A stretch of 64,000 nucleotides of DNA from Liquorilactobacillus sucicola DSM 21376 = JCM 15457 (GTDB taxonomy: Bacteria > Bacillota > Bacilli > Lactobacillales > Lactobacillaceae): contig NZ_BALC01000002.1 of NCBI RefSeq assembly GCF_000612445.1, forward strand, positions 186,001 through 250,000. The letters run 5' to 3'. Position numbers and translations under genes: made by a program. The notes beneath the pieces are model-generated. The model did no database searches. It was not told where the DNA came from and saw only the letters and a program-made list of their open reading frames with translations. The first letter of the stretch is position 1; every line of letters begins with the position of its first letter. Shown piece after piece: positions 25,837 through 36,936 of the stretch.

Positions 25837-26616
25837 GTGAAGCAAGAGCGGATTTTAGATGTTCCCTCCAGTGTGAATTTACGTGAACTGGGTGGATATA
25901 AAACGCGGGATGGACGCATAATTCGGTGGCATAAATTATTACGTTCAGGTGATATGAGTCGTTTGTCAAATAAAGCAGAGAAACAGTTATTAGGGTACGG
26001 TCTTAACTATGTGATAGATTTGCGTTCACCTTTTGAAAGCAAGATGTCGCCAGATCGGCTTCCCAAGCGGACAATTTATCGCTCTTATCCCGTTTACCCG
26101 TTAGGAAATAGTGAGTCCTCAGATTTGCCGGTAATAGATGAAGACGATACAGTTGAGAATAATTTCTCGGAGCCATATGCGATAATGATCCTCAGTAAGC
26201 ATTCTCAGCTAGCATTTCGGATGATGTTTGCTGATCTTCTTGCTAATGATGAAAAGGGACGTTCGCTGCTTTTTCATTGTGCTGCTGGAAAGGATCGCAC
26301 GGGAGTAGCTGGCTTTTTAATTTTGGCAGCGCTGGGCATTGATTATCAAGTTATCAAACGTGATTATCTGCTAACAAATCTAGTTTATGAGACAGTTAAC
26401 CAAGCTGACTTACGTAAAAAGTTGCAAAGCGACAACTTGATGGATTTTATCAATGAGATGAATTCATCATTCTATGTACAGGGGAGGTCACTAGATACAG
26501 CACGACAGGCCTTGATAACAAATTATGGAAACGTGCGTGGGTATATGCATGATGCTATGCAGTTGTCAGATAAAGATTTAAGTGATCTGCAAAGGATTTA
26601 TTTGAAGAGAGGCTAG
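25837..26616 (+). CDS. Tyrosine-protein phosphatase (PTP/DSP-like)
   Basis: 259 residues. The N-terminal NLRELGGYKTRDGR and the P-loop HCAAGKDRTG (about 148-157, catalytic Cys and Arg) define the bacterial Y_phosphatase3 family, active on phosphotyrosine or phosphoinositides. GTG start eight bases behind aaggtg. Followed by a strong bidirectional terminator. Confidence 0.93.
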   Translation: MKQERILDVPSSVNLRELGGYKTRDGRIIRWHKLLRSGDMSRLSNKAEKQLLGYGLNYVIDLRSPFESKMSPDRLPKRTIYRSYPVYPLGNSESSDLPVIDEDDTVENNFSEPYAIMILSKHSQLAFRMMFADLLANDEKGRSLLFHCAAGKDRTGVAGFLILAALGIDYQVIKRDYLLTNLVYETVNQADLRKKLQSDNLMDFINEMNSSFYVQGRSLDTARQALITNYGNVRGYMHDAMQLSDKDLSDLQRIYLKRG

Positions 26617-26648
26617 GGATGTCTTTGTCAAAAGAAGCTTTCATTAAG

Positions 26649-26687
26649 AAAAAATCTTCGTGCAACTTCTGTTGCCGAAGATTTTTT
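26649..26687. terminator. Bidirectional terminator
   Basis: Arms aaaaaatcttcg / cgaagatttttt plus inner gcaac / gttgc, between the convergent phosphatase and TIM-barrel genes. Confidence 0.88.
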
Positions 26688-26697
26688 GTATTGCTGC

Positions 26698-27384
26698 TTA
26701 ATGTTCATGCCGATATTTTTCCATTTTCTTTTGAAAAGTTGCCTCGGTTACTCCATATGCTGTAAAAGTAATTGCATTGGCCCCTGCAGCAATAGTTTTC
26801 TTTATTTGTTCGTCAGATTTGCCGCCTGATGCAATTATCGGGAAGTTTGGTGCAATTTCAGCTAATTCTTCTCGCAACCATCGGACAAGTTCGGCTGTTT
26901 CCTTGCCGCCAGCAACGTTGAACGCTTTAACACCAGCGTCAATTCGGTCTTTTATGTTGATACTCTTGTTTACCACTGTGTAAATAATTGGAACGTCAAC
27001 GACCTTACCTACGCTGATAACCGTTTCAAGTGGTGTGGGGGCATTGAGGACGACAGCTTGTGCTCCGTTTTCCTCTGCAAAAAAGCCAATGGTTGCTGAG
27101 CGAAGGCCCTTTGTAAGCCCACCGCCGATCCCAGCTAGAATGGGAACGTTTGAGACGGTTGAGATAGCTTGGAGTATCTTGGTGTTGGGTGTCCACGGAT
27201 AAACTGCTAGTACTGCATCTGCATTACAATTTGCAATGACCGCAACATCCATTGTATAAATGATACTTTTGATCCTCTTACCAAAGAGATTGATACCAGA
27301 TGCGTCTCTGATGACAGCTGGTGTTTCAACGATATCTGCTCTTAGTTTTGAAGTTAAATTTGGGACAGCTTTTTTGGATTCCAA
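26698..27384 (-). CDS. TIM-barrel (beta/alpha barrel) protein, unknown activity
   Basis: 228 residues. Repeating beta-strand ends such as VPILAGIGGGLTKG, VVLNAPTP, FNVAGG and FPIIASGGKS, with glycine-rich phosphate-binding loops in the last strands, show a phosphate-binding TIM barrel. Relatives in lactobacilli are labelled beta/alpha-barrel proteins or hydrolases without proven function. TTG start. Confidence 0.7.
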   Translation of the reverse strand: MESKKAVPNLTSKLRADIVETPAVIRDASGINLFGKRIKSIIYTMDVAVIANCNADAVLAVYPWTPNTKILQAISTVSNVPILAGIGGGLTKGLRSATIGFFAEENGAQAVVLNAPTPLETVISVGKVVDVPIIYTVVNKSINIKDRIDAGVKAFNVAGGKETAELVRWLREELAEIAPNFPIIASGGKSDEQIKKTIAAGANAITFTAYGVTEATFQKKMEKYRHEH

Positions 27385-27612
27385 TACTTTCCGACCTCGA
27401 TTTTCAATGATTTATTGAACCAGATGAAACTAAAAGTAAAACCTTTACTAAGGTAGATTATAAAAACAAAAACGTCTGATAGCAAACATTGTGCAGCTTT
27501 TTAGCAAAACAAAAATTTACAAGCATTTTACCTGTTCACAGACAAAATAAGATAAGATCTTTACAAATGGATGGTACTATGTGTCTGTTTCAAGAAGAAG
27601 GAGAGTGAGCAC

Positions 27613-28518
27613 ATGTCTAATATTTTAAAGAAGAAACTATTCATAGCCTCAACAATAGTTGCAGTGATTCTCTTAGGAATTGCGGCTTTCGCAGATTTAG
27701 CAATAAGTAACGGCATGATCAATTACAATAGTATTTTTGGGACTGTTTTTCAAACATTTGGAGAGTTTCCAGTGTATTTTATTTTTGTGCTAAGTGGAGA
27801 AATTGCGGTAGTTTACGCTGTTCGCCGTAAAGAAGACAAATTGTTAGCCATCCCACTGTTTGCCGGTGGACTCGCTTTATCAGCGTGGCAGGTCAAACAG
27901 TATTTGAATGAGGCTTCAAGTTATTCGATCGCAGCATTGACCAATATACATAACGGTAAAGACATGGGTTTAGCAAATAGTGACACTAACACTGGCGGTT
28001 TATCCTTGCAAGTAGCTCTTATTCTCTGGATAGTTGTATATCTCTGCGTCACTGCACTTGTTGTTTTCTGGATGAAGAATAAAAGTGATCAAGAAATAAA
28101 AAAGTATTTGCTACTAAGTATATTTGCATCTTTAACAGTATGGTTTTCCCTCGAGATAAACGGAGCCCTCAAAGATTTCTGGGGACGGGTTCGTCCCTAT
28201 GAATTAAGTGCTTCGCAAAATGATTTCACCTCATGGCTGCATCCCAATGGTGTTAACGGTCACAAATCTTTTCCTTCGGGACACACAATGGCGGGAACAC
28301 TCTGTATTGTATTTTCATGGTTTGCTGTTGGTGCCGTTCGTAAGCGTCTCTGGTTATTTGGAGTAGTTTATGGTGGGCTGATGGGATTGTCCCGGGTGAT
28401 TATTGGAGCACATTTCTTATCTGATGTTGTATTTTCGTATTTTTTAACCGCATTGTTTATCTATATTGTGCGCAGCTTGTATGATCATATAATAGAAGAT
28501 GATTTAAAACTGCATTGA
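27613..28518 (+). CDS. PAP2-family membrane phosphatase
   Basis: 301 residues with six or more membrane helices. The three PAP2 signatures are present: KDFWGRVRPYE, FPSGHT and SRVIIGAHFLSDV. These enzymes remove phosphate from lipid carriers such as undecaprenyl or phosphatidylglycerol diphosphate. ATG 27613 chosen behind aaggagag; the 14 residues upstream in frame lack a site. Confidence 0.92.
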   Translation: MSNILKKKLFIASTIVAVILLGIAAFADLAISNGMINYNSIFGTVFQTFGEFPVYFIFVLSGEIAVVYAVRRKEDKLLAIPLFAGGLALSAWQVKQYLNEASSYSIAALTNIHNGKDMGLANSDTNTGGLSLQVALILWIVVYLCVTALVVFWMKNKSDQEIKKYLLLSIFASLTVWFSLEINGALKDFWGRVRPYELSASQNDFTSWLHPNGVNGHKSFPSGHTMAGTLCIVFSWFAVGAVRKRLWLFGVVYGGLMGLSRVIIGAHFLSDVVFSYFLTALFIYIVRSLYDHIIEDDLKLH

Positions 28519-28635
28519 TTACAGGTATTTGAGTTGGTAATTTTTCTTGATAGGGGGAGCTATTTTGTTTTAATAGACCATGGCGGCAATTTAGGTTAAA
28601 ATTGAGTATCAAATATGCTGACAGGGAATGATTAG

Positions 28636-29508
28636 GTGAGTAAGCATAGAAAACAATATGGTTTGCCTTTTAAACTTGGAATTGGACTGAATACACTTTA
28701 CATCGTTTTTGAGTTGACTTTTGGGACGCTGTTCGGCTCTGTAGCTTTAATGACAGATGCTATGCATAATCTGAGCGATGTTTTAGGACTTATTGTATCG
28801 TGGCTCGCTGGGATTATCAGTTTTAAGAAGCGAACACCTAAAATGACGTACGGTTACAAGCAAGCAACGGTTTTAGGAGCATTTGCTAACGCAGTTTTTG
28901 TGTTGGCCGCAATGATCTGGATTATTATAGAAGCAATTGCTAACTTGGGTACTTCTGGAACCAAGCAAGGCTTGGGGGTTGCCGCAATTGCGTTACTAGG
29001 TGTTTTGGTTAACTTTGCGACGGCTTTTCTTTTTCAAAAGGACAGTAAGAAAGATCTGAATATCAAGGGTGCTTTTGTGCATATGGCAGCTGATGGGATG
29101 GTTTCTCTGGGAGTTGTTATTTCTGGAATACTGATCAGTCTGACCGGATGGGGACGCATTGATTCGCTGACAAGTATAATTGTGGCAGTTATAGTTATTT
29201 ATTCATCTTGGGGGCTGCTCAGACAGTCGCTGCAGTTGTTGATGTCAGCTGTTCCAGATGATGTTGATGTTGAAGAGATTGTTCAAGTTATTCAAAGTTT
29301 TGGTGCAATTGAAAACTATCACGATCTGCATGTTTGGGGAATTGGAACTAATGATGTCGCGGTATCAGTGCATATCAGTTTGAAAAGGAATGTTAACTCC
29401 GCAAAAGTTTTAGAATTACTTACTAACAGATTAAAGGGGTTAAATAAAGTTACACATACTGTTATTCAAATCGACTGTCCGCAAGCTGAAGTCGAAAACG
29501 ATTATTGA
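28636..29508 (+). CDS. Cation diffusion facilitator (CDF) metal exporter
   Basis: 290 residues, six helices plus a cytoplasmic C-terminal domain. Metal-site pairs are visible: MTDAMHNLSDV in helix 2 and HMAADGMVSLGV in helix 5 (HD...D type, Zn/Cd/Co), and the C-terminal YHDLHVWGIG. GTG start. Monocistronic. Confidence 0.93.
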   Translation: MSKHRKQYGLPFKLGIGLNTLYIVFELTFGTLFGSVALMTDAMHNLSDVLGLIVSWLAGIISFKKRTPKMTYGYKQATVLGAFANAVFVLAAMIWIIIEAIANLGTSGTKQGLGVAAIALLGVLVNFATAFLFQKDSKKDLNIKGAFVHMAADGMVSLGVVISGILISLTGWGRIDSLTSIIVAVIVIYSSWGLLRQSLQLLMSAVPDDVDVEEIVQVIQSFGAIENYHDLHVWGIGTNDVAVSVHISLKRNVNSAKVLELLTNRLKGLNKVTHTVIQIDCPQAEVENDY

Positions 29509-29557
29509 AACGTTTTGAAGTGTAAGACACGAGATAGATAAGGAGAGAGTGTGACAT

Positions 29558-29669
29558 AAGTCGGGAAAATTCGAGTTAGACGGAGAATTTTAACTTATGG
29601 AACACGTTTATACGGAATAAAAGAGGGAGCTGTACCAAAATTTACCTTTTGGCACAGCTCCTTCTCTTT
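29558..29669 (+). repeat. Dispersed 3'-UTR repeat R2
   Basis: Aligns with R1 along its whole length and with R3 over a run of more than 30 identical bases around cttatggaacacgtttatac. Confidence 0.8.
29621..29669 (+). terminator. Terminator of the CDF gene, in R2
   Basis: agagggagctgtaccaaaa / ttttggcacagctccttctct stem with a six-base loop. Confidence 0.85.
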
Positions 29670-29772
29670 GTGCTTGGGAGATATTTTGGGAAAATCAGGC
29701 AAAATAAAAAATCCAGTTAGAAAGGGAAGACCTAACTCTAACTGGATCTAGATACATTCTTTTACGTATTAA

Positions 29773-30645
29773 TTAATTGTTTAGCTGAGCACTTGAATTA
29801 AATAAAGAACCGATCGTGTTTTGGATGTTGATTGCCGTTTCGGCATGATTCATTGTGTACAGGTGAATACCCGCGGCTCCACGAGTTATAAGGTCGACAA
29901 TTTGATCAACTGCATAAGCTAGCCCAGCTGTCCGTAGTGACGCGGGATCATGTTCATACTTATCAAAAATAGCTAGAAACTTTTTTGGAAGATGGGCTGA
30001 TGTCGTTTTGATCAGCCGCAGTGCTTGTTTTCTGTTAGTGATGGGCATGATACCTGCTATGATTGGAACTTTGATGCCCGCCAAAGCACAATTTTCCTTG
30101 AATGTGAAAAACCTGTCATTATCGAAAAAAAGTTGTGTGATCAATTGGTTGCACCCTGCGTCAACCTTTTGCTTTAAATAGCGGATATCTGAAACTAAAT
30201 CAGGTGATTCGGGATGGATTTCAGGATAGCAAGCGCCTGATATCTTAAAACCAGGTTTCTGGGCGTGAACGAATCTGATCAAATCACTAGCATATTTAAA
30301 GTCGTCTTTACGTGGAACTTCTGGAATAATGTCACCACGAAGAGCAAGTAACTGGTGAATATGTAAGGAATCTAGTTCCGTCAATATTCTTGTGACTTGT
30401 TGGGTATTGAGATAAGCGGCTGGCAGGTGAGCAATTGCTGGTACTTTTAAAGTATTGTTGATATAACCGGCCAATTTGAGCGTCGTTTCCTCAATGTTGC
30501 TTTTGTTGTTGCTGCAGGTAACACTAATGAAGTTAGGATTTAGAGCTTGCAGTCGATCAAGTGTTTCCTTAATGTTTGCAGTGCCTGCAGCAGTGTTAGG
30601 TGGAAAGACCTCAAATGATAGTGAAGGATGATTAACGTTCACCAT
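29773..30645 (-). CDS. metF: Methylenetetrahydrofolate reductase
   Basis: 290 residues, TIM barrel. Reduces 5,10-methylene-THF to 5-methyl-THF, the methyl donor for MetE. The motifs SFEVFPP at the start, [12 protein letters not shown] and [12 protein letters not shown] match MetF. ATG 30645 lies seven bases behind ggag, inside the end of metE (14-base overlap), so translation is coupled. Confidence 0.95.
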   Translation of the reverse strand: MVNVNHPSLSFEVFPPNTAAGTANIKETLDRLQALNPNFISVTCSNNKSNIEETTLKLAGYINNTLKVPAIAHLPAAYLNTQQVTRILTELDSLHIHQLLALRGDIIPEVPRKDDFKYASDLIRFVHAQKPGFKISGACYPEIHPESPDLVSDIRYLKQKVDAGCNQLITQLFFDNDRFFTFKENCALAGIKVPIIAGIMPITNRKQALRLIKTTSAHLPKKFLAIFDKYEHDPASLRTAGLAYAVDQIVDLITRGAAGIHLYTMNHAETAINIQNTIGSLFNSSAQLNN

Positions 30646-32896
30646 CTTCAAGCTCCTTTCGGATTTCTTTTGCTGCGCTTGTTAGATTCTCCAAGCTGGC
30701 TTTGGTCTCGCGTTCTCCGCGTGTTTTAAGACCGCAGTCAGGATTGATCCACACTTTGTGTTCTGGAACTTTTTGCAGAATTTTGTGAATAGCGTTCTTG
30801 ATTTCCTCAATTGAGGGAACCCGTGGTGAATGAATGTCATAGACTCCGGGGCCAACTTCTGTTTGAAAATGTTTTGCTTGCAACTCATCAAGAATTTCAA
30901 GGTTTGAACGCGAAGCTTCAAATGAAATAACGTCTGCATCCATGTTATCAATAGCAGGTATGATATCAGTGAATTCACTGTAGCACATATGTGTGTGTAT
31001 TTGGGTCTCGGGTTTGACTTTACTATGAACTAAGCGGAAAGCCGGAATTGCCCAGTCGAGATATTCGCTATACCAGTCGCTTTTGCGCAGAGGTAGTTTT
31101 TCACGCAACGCAGCTTCATCGATCTGGATCACGCGGATACCGTTGCCTTCAAGGTCTAACACCTCTTCTTGAATTGCAAGTGCAATTTGAAGCGTGGATT
31201 CGCGCACAGGAATGTCCTCACGCGGGAATGACCAGTTCAGAATGGTTACTGGGCCAGTTAACATTCCCTTAACGATTTTATCAGTTTGATCTTGCGCATA
31301 CTTAGACCACTTGATTGTGATTGGCTTTTGGCGTGTAACGTCCCCCCAGATGATAGGAGGTTTCACACCGCGGGTACCATAAGATTGAACCCAGCCGTTT
31401 TTACTGAAAAGGTAACCGCTCAAATTTTGTCCGAAGTATTCAACCATATCGTTGCGCTCAAATTCTCCATGGACTAGGACATCAAGCCCGATTTCTTCCT
31501 GCCACTTGAGCCATTCGTCGATTTTTCCAGCGATAAATGAATCATATTCTTTCTGCCCTAATTCATGGCGTTTAAAGCGTGCACGTGTTTTTTTGACTTC
31601 ACGTGTTTGTGGGAATGAGCCAATTGTGGTAGTTGGCAGCAGTGGCAGCTTGAATTCCTTTTTTTGTATTGCTTCACGTTTGGAGAATTCTGGGGTGCGG
31701 ATGAATGAATCTTCAGTTAAATTAGCGATTTTTTCCTTTAGAGCTTGATTGCTCTTGATACGATTTCCAGTGAACAAATGTTGATTCTTAACTAGTAGTT
31801 CAGCAGCCTTACCTTCTAAAATAGAAGAAAGTTCGCCAAGTTCGTCGAGCTTTTCTTTTGCAAATGCAAAATGAGCTTTAATTTCTGGCTTGAAATCTTC
31901 ATTGGCTACGCTGAAGGGAACATGCAGTAACGAACACGAAGTCGAAAGAACAATATGTTTAGCAGGCAATTGATGGATAATATTCAATGATTGTTCATAA
32001 TTATTGCGCCAGATGTTTTTACCATTAATAATGCCAGCAAACAAAATTTTTCCATCAGGAAAACCGCTTTTGACAAGTTCTAGTGTTTTTCGTCCTTCAA
32101 TAAAATCAAGACCGAGACCGTCAAAATCAAGTTTGACTAAGTCAGTGTAGTTATCTCGGACATCACCGAAGTATGTTTGAAGCAGGATCTTTAGTTGCCC
32201 TTTTTTAGTCAGCAGTGTTTCGTAGATCTTATTGAATAAGGCTCTGTCCTGTGCTGACATGTCCTTAACAAGTGAGGGTTCATCAAGCTGCAACCATGAT
32301 GCTCCCAGTTTATTGAGTTTTTCGAACACTTCTGCATACGCAGCAGTGATTTGCGAAATAAAATCTTCTGGTTTAACTCCGTCTGCAAATTCGCTTAAAC
32401 TAAGCAGTGTGTATGGACCGACTAATACAGGACGGGTGCTGATGCCTGCTGCTGCGGCCTCTTGGAATTCAGCAAAAATTTTGTTGCCTGTTAATTTAAC
32501 TTGAGTTGTTTTGTCGAATTGGGGAACGAGGTAATGGTAATTTGTATTAAACCACTTTTTCATTGGCAGAGCTTTGATGTCACCTTTTTCACCTTGATAT
32601 CCACGGGCAAGTGCAAAGTATTTGTCTAAGGGACTAAGTTTTAAAGCAGCTGCTTTTTGCGGAATTATATTAAACAGCAGTGCGGTATCAAGTGTGGTGT
32701 CGTAGAATGAAAAATCATTGCTCGGGACATAGTCGACACCGGCTTCTTGCAGTAGTTTCCAATGCTTCAATCGCAGCTCAGCTGCTTGAGCAAATAGTTC
32801 ATCTTGGGTAATTTCATTGCGAAAATATTTTTCAGTATTGAATTTTAATTCACGATTCTCACCAATACGTGGGAATCCGATAACAGATGTGGTCAT
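30632..32896 (-). CDS. metE: Cobalamin-independent methionine synthase
   Basis: 754 residues, full length, two barrels. Transfers the methyl group of 5-methyl-THF to homocysteine. Zinc ligands are visible in the C-terminal barrel: HMCYSEF (His, Cys), and [10 protein letters not shown] (Cys) near the end. The start [12 protein letters not shown] at 32896 follows aaggaggag. Forms an operon with metF and is divergent from a LysR gene across a palindrome. Confidence 0.97.
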   Translation of the reverse strand: MTTSVIGFPRIGENRELKFNTEKYFRNEITQDELFAQAAELRLKHWKLLQEAGVDYVPSNDFSFYDTTLDTALLFNIIPQKAAALKLSPLDKYFALARGYQGEKGDIKALPMKKWFNTNYHYLVPQFDKTTQVKLTGNKIFAEFQEAAAAGISTRPVLVGPYTLLSLSEFADGVKPEDFISQITAAYAEVFEKLNKLGASWLQLDEPSLVKDMSAQDRALFNKIYETLLTKKGQLKILLQTYFGDVRDNYTDLVKLDFDGLGLDFIEGRKTLELVKSGFPDGKILFAGIINGKNIWRNNYEQSLNIIHQLPAKHIVLSTSCSLLHVPFSVANEDFKPEIKAHFAFAKEKLDELGELSSILEGKAAELLVKNQHLFTGNRIKSNQALKEKIANLTEDSFIRTPEFSKREAIQKKEFKLPLLPTTTIGSFPQTREVKKTRARFKRHELGQKEYDSFIAGKIDEWLKWQEEIGLDVLVHGEFERNDMVEYFGQNLSGYLFSKNGWVQSYGTRGVKPPIIWGDVTRQKPITIKWSKYAQDQTDKIVKGMLTGPVTILNWSFPREDIPVRESTLQIALAIQEEVLDLEGNGIRVIQIDEAALREKLPLRKSDWYSEYLDWAIPAFRLVHSKVKPETQIHTHMCYSEFTDIIPAIDNMDADVISFEASRSNLEILDELQAKHFQTEVGPGVYDIHSPRVPSIEEIKNAIHKILQKVPEHKVWINPDCGLKTRGERETKASLENLTSAAKEIRKELEDGER

Positions 32897-32972
32897 ACAA
32901 TTCTCCTCCTTCATTGATTATGAATAAAATAACATTATATTTGCATATTGGATAAGTGGTATAATTAATTAT

Positions 32973-32997
32973 TTGATATAGCTAATAGCTATATCAA
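32973..32997. promoter_or_regulatory. Probable LysR operator between metE and its regulator
   Basis: Perfect inverted repeat with 11-base arms (ttgatatagct / agctatatcaa) and a 3-base centre, midway in the divergent intergenic region. It fits the T-N11-A pattern of LysR sites. Confidence 0.75.
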
Positions 32998-33037
32998 GGT
33001 GGTAAAATAAAAACATAATCTTTAACGGAGGTGTAAA

Positions 33038-33970
33038 ATGCGCTTAGAACAGCTTGAGTACCTAGAAATGATCGTAAAAACAGGTTCTTTCAATGAAGCG
33101 GCTAAGAGGCTTTTTATGACACAGCCCAGTCTCTCAAATGCAATCAAAAAACTTGAAGAAGAACTGAGTATCAAGTTACTTCTGCGAACGAAGACAGGTG
33201 TTTCGCTAACGGACGACGGTAGGGAATTTATGAGTTATTCGCGGCAAGTGACTGATCAGGTTGACTTGCTGCGTGAGCGTTATAAAAAACATGAACCGCG
33301 TAAAAAAGCTTTTTCTGTTTCCGCGCAGCATTATGCTTTTGTCGTGAATGCTTTTGTTGAATTATTGCGGGGGTTGGATGTTGATGAGTACAATTTCACT
33401 TTGCGAGAGACCGAGACCCAGAATATTTTTGATGATCTAAATGAATTTAAGAGTGAAATCGGCATTTTGTACTTAAACGGATTTAATAAAAAAGTTTTGC
33501 AGAAAATAATGAAAGAAAACGAGCTGGAATTTCAACCGCTTTTTGTAGCCAGACCGCATATTTTTGTTGGCTATCGCAATCCGTTGACAAAAAAACGGAG
33601 TGTCAAGCTAGCAGATCTTGAGGATTACCCATACCTTTCATACGAACAGGGAGATGCAAACTCTTTCTTTTTTGCTGAAGAGATTTTGAGTACAATTGTA
33701 CACAAAAAGAACATTAAAGTGAGTGATCGTGCAACAATTTTTAATCTAATGGCAGGTGTTAACGGCTATACGATCAGCTCTGGAATCATCAGTAGTGATT
33801 TAAATGATGATAAAATTGTTGCGATTCCACTTGAGGTAAATGACTCAATGACGCTAGGCTTAGTCAAGCACAGGCAGCTTGAACTGAGTTTGACGGCACA
33901 ACAGTATTTGAAGATATTGAAGAGACATATTCGTAATTATGGGTTTCAAATTGTCGACGAAAATAATTAG
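33038..33970 (+). CDS. LysR-family regulator, probable methionine/sulfur regulator
   Basis: 310 residues: N-terminal winged HTH (MRLEQLEYLEMIVKTGSFNEA, TQPSLSNAIKKLEEEL) and a substrate-binding effector domain. Divergent from metE-metF, so it likely controls it and itself, with O-acetylhomoserine or homocysteine as candidate inducers (inference from MetR/MtaR-type regulators). Confidence 0.9.
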   Translation: MRLEQLEYLEMIVKTGSFNEAAKRLFMTQPSLSNAIKKLEEELSIKLLLRTKTGVSLTDDGREFMSYSRQVTDQVDLLRERYKKHEPRKKAFSVSAQHYAFVVNAFVELLRGLDVDEYNFTLRETETQNIFDDLNEFKSEIGILYLNGFNKKVLQKIMKENELEFQPLFVARPHIFVGYRNPLTKKRSVKLADLEDYPYLSYEQGDANSFFFAEEILSTIVHKKNIKVSDRATIFNLMAGVNGYTISSGIISSDLNDDKIVAIPLEVNDSMTLGLVKHRQLELSLTAQQYLKILKRHIRNYGFQIVDENN

Positions 33971-34151
33971 GTTGAAAAGCTAACATAACGTGGAATTCTC
34001 TAATCTATTTTGCAAATCAAAGTGAAAACGGACTTCATCTTTGCTAAAAAAAGTATTTCAATCCATAAAACGCTATCAAAATAGTGATGTGCCATTTTAT
34101 AACAGAAGTATGATATACTTACTTAAATTAAAAGATATAGGGGAAGATAGA

Positions 34152-35609
34152 ATGAAAAAGATTATTGCTCTGATAAGTTGTATGTTTGGCTTGTTTGTAT
34201 TTATAAACGTTTATCATGAACCACAGGTAAATGCCGCAGAGAAGACATATACAATTGGAACTGACGTAACGTTTCCCCCATTTGTATATGCCGACTCAAA
34301 CAATAACTATGTTGGAATTGATATGGACCTGATTCGTGCGATTGCAAAAGAGGAAGGCTTTAAAGCAGAAATTAAGCCAATCGGTTTTAATGCTGCTGTA
34401 CAGTCCTTGAGTTCTGGACAGATTGATGGCGTAATTGCAGGGATGACAATCACCGATGAACGTCGTCAGAAATTTGATTTTTCGACACCTTATTATAAAT
34501 CAGGGATTGTTATGGCGGTTGCTCCTAAGGGCAACATCAAGGGCCTCAAAGATCTCAAAGGCAAACGAGTTGCTGTTAAAACAGGAACGGCGGGCGCTAC
34601 ATATGCTAATTCAATCAAGGATCGTTATGGTTTTAGAACGGTAACCTTTGACGATTCAGACAATGTGTACAATGATGTTAAGAACGGAAATTCAGCGGCT
34701 TGTTTTGACGATAGTGCAGTCTTAAATTATGGCGTTAAGACAGGCTTAGGACTTAAAGTTGTTACTAAGCCGACAGATATCGGCAGCTATGGATTTGCTG
34801 TTGAAAAGGGCAAGAACAAAGAGCTGATGGCTAAATTCAATTCAGGGTTGAAGAAGTTAAAGGCTAATGGACAGTATAATAAGATTGTTGAGAAATATAC
34901 TGGCGAGTCTGCCACTGCTGCTCAGAAAAAGGCCAGTGCTAAAGCCGACAGCGAAGGCCATACTTTTATTGGATTGATAAAACAAAATAAATCTGCTATT
35001 CTTGATGGTATTTTTGAAACGATCAAATTGACGGTCGTATCAATTATCTGTGCTACGATTTTCGGTGTTTTAATCGGGTTGCTTGGCGTATTACCAAGTA
35101 AGTTTGCACGCGGAGCATCGACAACGATTATTTATATTTTTCGTGGCTTACCGTTACTTGTTTTAGCACTGTTTATCTACAATGGTGTTCCAAGCTTGAC
35201 AGGCTCCAAGGTTCCAGCCTTTGTTGCAGGTATTATTACCTTGACACTGAACGAAGGAGCGTACACAGCCGCATTTGTTAAGGGCGGGATTGATGCTGTC
35301 GATTCTGGTCAAATGGAAGCAGCTCGAAGTTTGGGACTGCCATTTGGCAGATCGATGCGTAAAGTGATTTTACCGCAAGGAATTAAAATCATGATTCCGT
35401 CATTCATCAATCAATTTATTATTACATTGAAGGATACCTCGATCCTGTCAATTATCGGAATACTTGAATTAACGCAAACTGGGAAGATCATTATTGCACG
35501 TAATCTGGAAGGGTTTAAGATCTGGACGATTATTGCTTTGATTTACTTGATTATCATCACAGTATTAACACTATTGTCTAAATGGGTAGAACGGAGGATC
35601 AATGATTAA
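34152..35609 (+). CDS. glnP: Amino acid ABC transporter, substrate-binding and permease fusion (GlnP type)
   Basis: 485 residues: signal sequence ([18 protein letters not shown]), one extracellular type-3 solute-binding domain (about 32-250, [26 protein letters not shown]), then a five-helix permease domain with the EAA loop [21 protein letters not shown]. Fusion of receptor and permease is typical for glutamine/glutamate importers in lactic bacteria, though those often have two receptor domains. ATG behind aggggaag. The TAA overlaps the ATPase ATG. Confidence 0.9.
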   Translation: MKKIIALISCMFGLFVFINVYHEPQVNAAEKTYTIGTDVTFPPFVYADSNNNYVGIDMDLIRAIAKEEGFKAEIKPIGFNAAVQSLSSGQIDGVIAGMTITDERRQKFDFSTPYYKSGIVMAVAPKGNIKGLKDLKGKRVAVKTGTAGATYANSIKDRYGFRTVTFDDSDNVYNDVKNGNSAACFDDSAVLNYGVKTGLGLKVVTKPTDIGSYGFAVEKGKNKELMAKFNSGLKKLKANGQYNKIVEKYTGESATAAQKKASAKADSEGHTFIGLIKQNKSAILDGIFETIKLTVVSIICATIFGVLIGLLGVLPSKFARGASTTIIYIFRGLPLLVLALFIYNGVPSLTGSKVPAFVAGIITLTLNEGAYTAAFVKGGIDAVDSGQMEAARSLGLPFGRSMRKVILPQGIKIMIPSFINQFIITLKDTSILSIIGILELTQTGKIIIARNLEGFKIWTIIALIYLIIITVLTLLSKWVERRIND

Positions 35610-36349
35610 TGAAGAATTTAAAAGTTGATGTAACAGATTTAAAGAAGAACTTTGGCGACAATCATGTTTTAAAAGGAATTGATTTTAAAGTTGCTCAAAA
35701 TGAAGTAGTTGTCCTGATTGGTCCTTCTGGATCTGGGAAGAGCACCTTGTTGCGTTGCTTGAACCGTTTGGAGGATCCAACCTCTGGTAAAGTTATCATT
35801 GATGGCAATGATATCAGTGATTCAAAAACAAACATTGATCATGCACGTGAGAATATTGGAATGGTGTTCCAGCACTTTAATCTTTTCAATAATTTGACTG
35901 TTGGTCAAAATGTTGAACTTGCTCCCGTTGAGCTGGGAAAAATGTCAAAAGAAGAAGCTGTTAAGATGGCTAAAGAACTTTTAGACACAGTTGGTCTGGA
36001 TGATAAGTATGAGGCCATGCCACAGTCCTTGTCTGGTGGGCAGAAGCAGCGTGTGGCAATTGCACGTGCACTTGCGATGAATCCAGATATCATGTTGTTC
36101 GATGAACCAACATCTGCGCTTGATCCAGAAATGGTTGGGGATGTTCTTGAGGTAATGAAGGATTTAGCCAAGAAGGGCATGACAATGGTTGTTGTTACAC
36201 ATGAAATGGGCTTCGCTAAAGAAGTGGCGGACCGAGTAGTTTTCATGGCTGATGGTAAAGTAATGGAAGAAGGAAGTCCCGAGGAAGTCTTTGACAATCC
36301 GCAGAATGAACGTACTAAGACTTTCTTGGAAAAAGTTATCAACGTTTAA
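35609..36349 (+). CDS. glnQ: Amino acid ABC transporter ATPase (GlnQ type)
   Basis: 246 residues, a complete polar amino acid transport ATPase: Walker [10 protein letters not shown], signature [15 protein letters not shown], Walker [13 protein letters not shown] and the switch histidine in [10 protein letters not shown]. Partner of the fused permease, coupled by TAATG. Confidence 0.95.
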   Translation: MKNLKVDVTDLKKNFGDNHVLKGIDFKVAQNEVVVLIGPSGSGKSTLLRCLNRLEDPTSGKVIIDGNDISDSKTNIDHARENIGMVFQHFNLFNNLTVGQNVELAPVELGKMSKEEAVKMAKELLDTVGLDDKYEAMPQSLSGGQKQRVAIARALAMNPDIMLFDEPTSALDPEMVGDVLEVMKDLAKKGMTMVVVTHEMGFAKEVADRVVFMADGKVMEEGSPEEVFDNPQNERTKTFLEKVINV

Positions 36350-36441
36350 TCAGCTTATAAATTGTCACAGGCATCCGTACTATTAGGATAAAATAGGTAT
36401 TGTTGTCAAGGTTGTTTTTGTATTGATGAGGGGTGAATTAC

Positions 36442-36708
36442 ATGTTCAAAGTTGTCTTAGTCATGCATGACTCTTCCACAAATGACTATTATCGAATGAA
36501 TAAAACCTATTTTGAGAGTATGCCAGTCGCAGGACAATATATCTATAACTCTGACGGGCTAGCCTATCAGGTTGAAGAAGTTGCTGAATTTGCCGGATAT
36601 GTTAGCAGCAAGGGTGCGACTACGATTCTTGTCGTACATCCAGTAGATAAAAATGAACCTGTAAGCAATTTGTATGGACTGGATATCGAACGTGACCTAG
36701 ACGATTAA
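36442..36708 (+). CDS. Hypothetical protein, 88 aa
   Basis: Small acidic soluble protein (MFKVVLVMHDSSTNDYYRMN), no family recognised. The ATG is preferred over a GTG three codons upstream because gagggg lies eight bases before it. Followed by a terminator. Confidence 0.6.
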   Translation: MFKVVLVMHDSSTNDYYRMNKTYFESMPVAGQYIYNSDGLAYQVEEVAEFAGYVSSKGATTILVVHPVDKNEPVSNLYGLDIERDLDD

Positions 36709-36742
36709 TCTAGAAGCAAAAGATGAATAGTATTTCGAGAGG

Positions 36743-36800
36743 ATCAAGCCTTGAGCGATTGCAGTAGAAAGAAGCTGTCGCTTGTGGCTTGATTTTTTTG
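36743..36800 (+). terminator. Terminator after the 88-residue gene
   Basis: atcaagcc...gagcga / tcgctt.tggcttgat stem followed by TTTTTTT. Confidence 0.8.
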
Positions 36801-36936
36801 TGGACGAACAGCATTTTTTTAGCGATAATTAACAATGAATTGTAAAAAAGCTTCTTAAAATTGAGTACGGAGCTAGAATATTGAGAGTTGCAGGTGTTAT
36901 TATTAGAATATCGCTTAAAGAAGGGATTGTTTTTGT

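Noticed and set aside
32915-33037. A SAM riboswitch or T-box before metE
   Set aside because: The region is only about 120 bases with no T-box sequence or S-box core; the palindrome explains it better.
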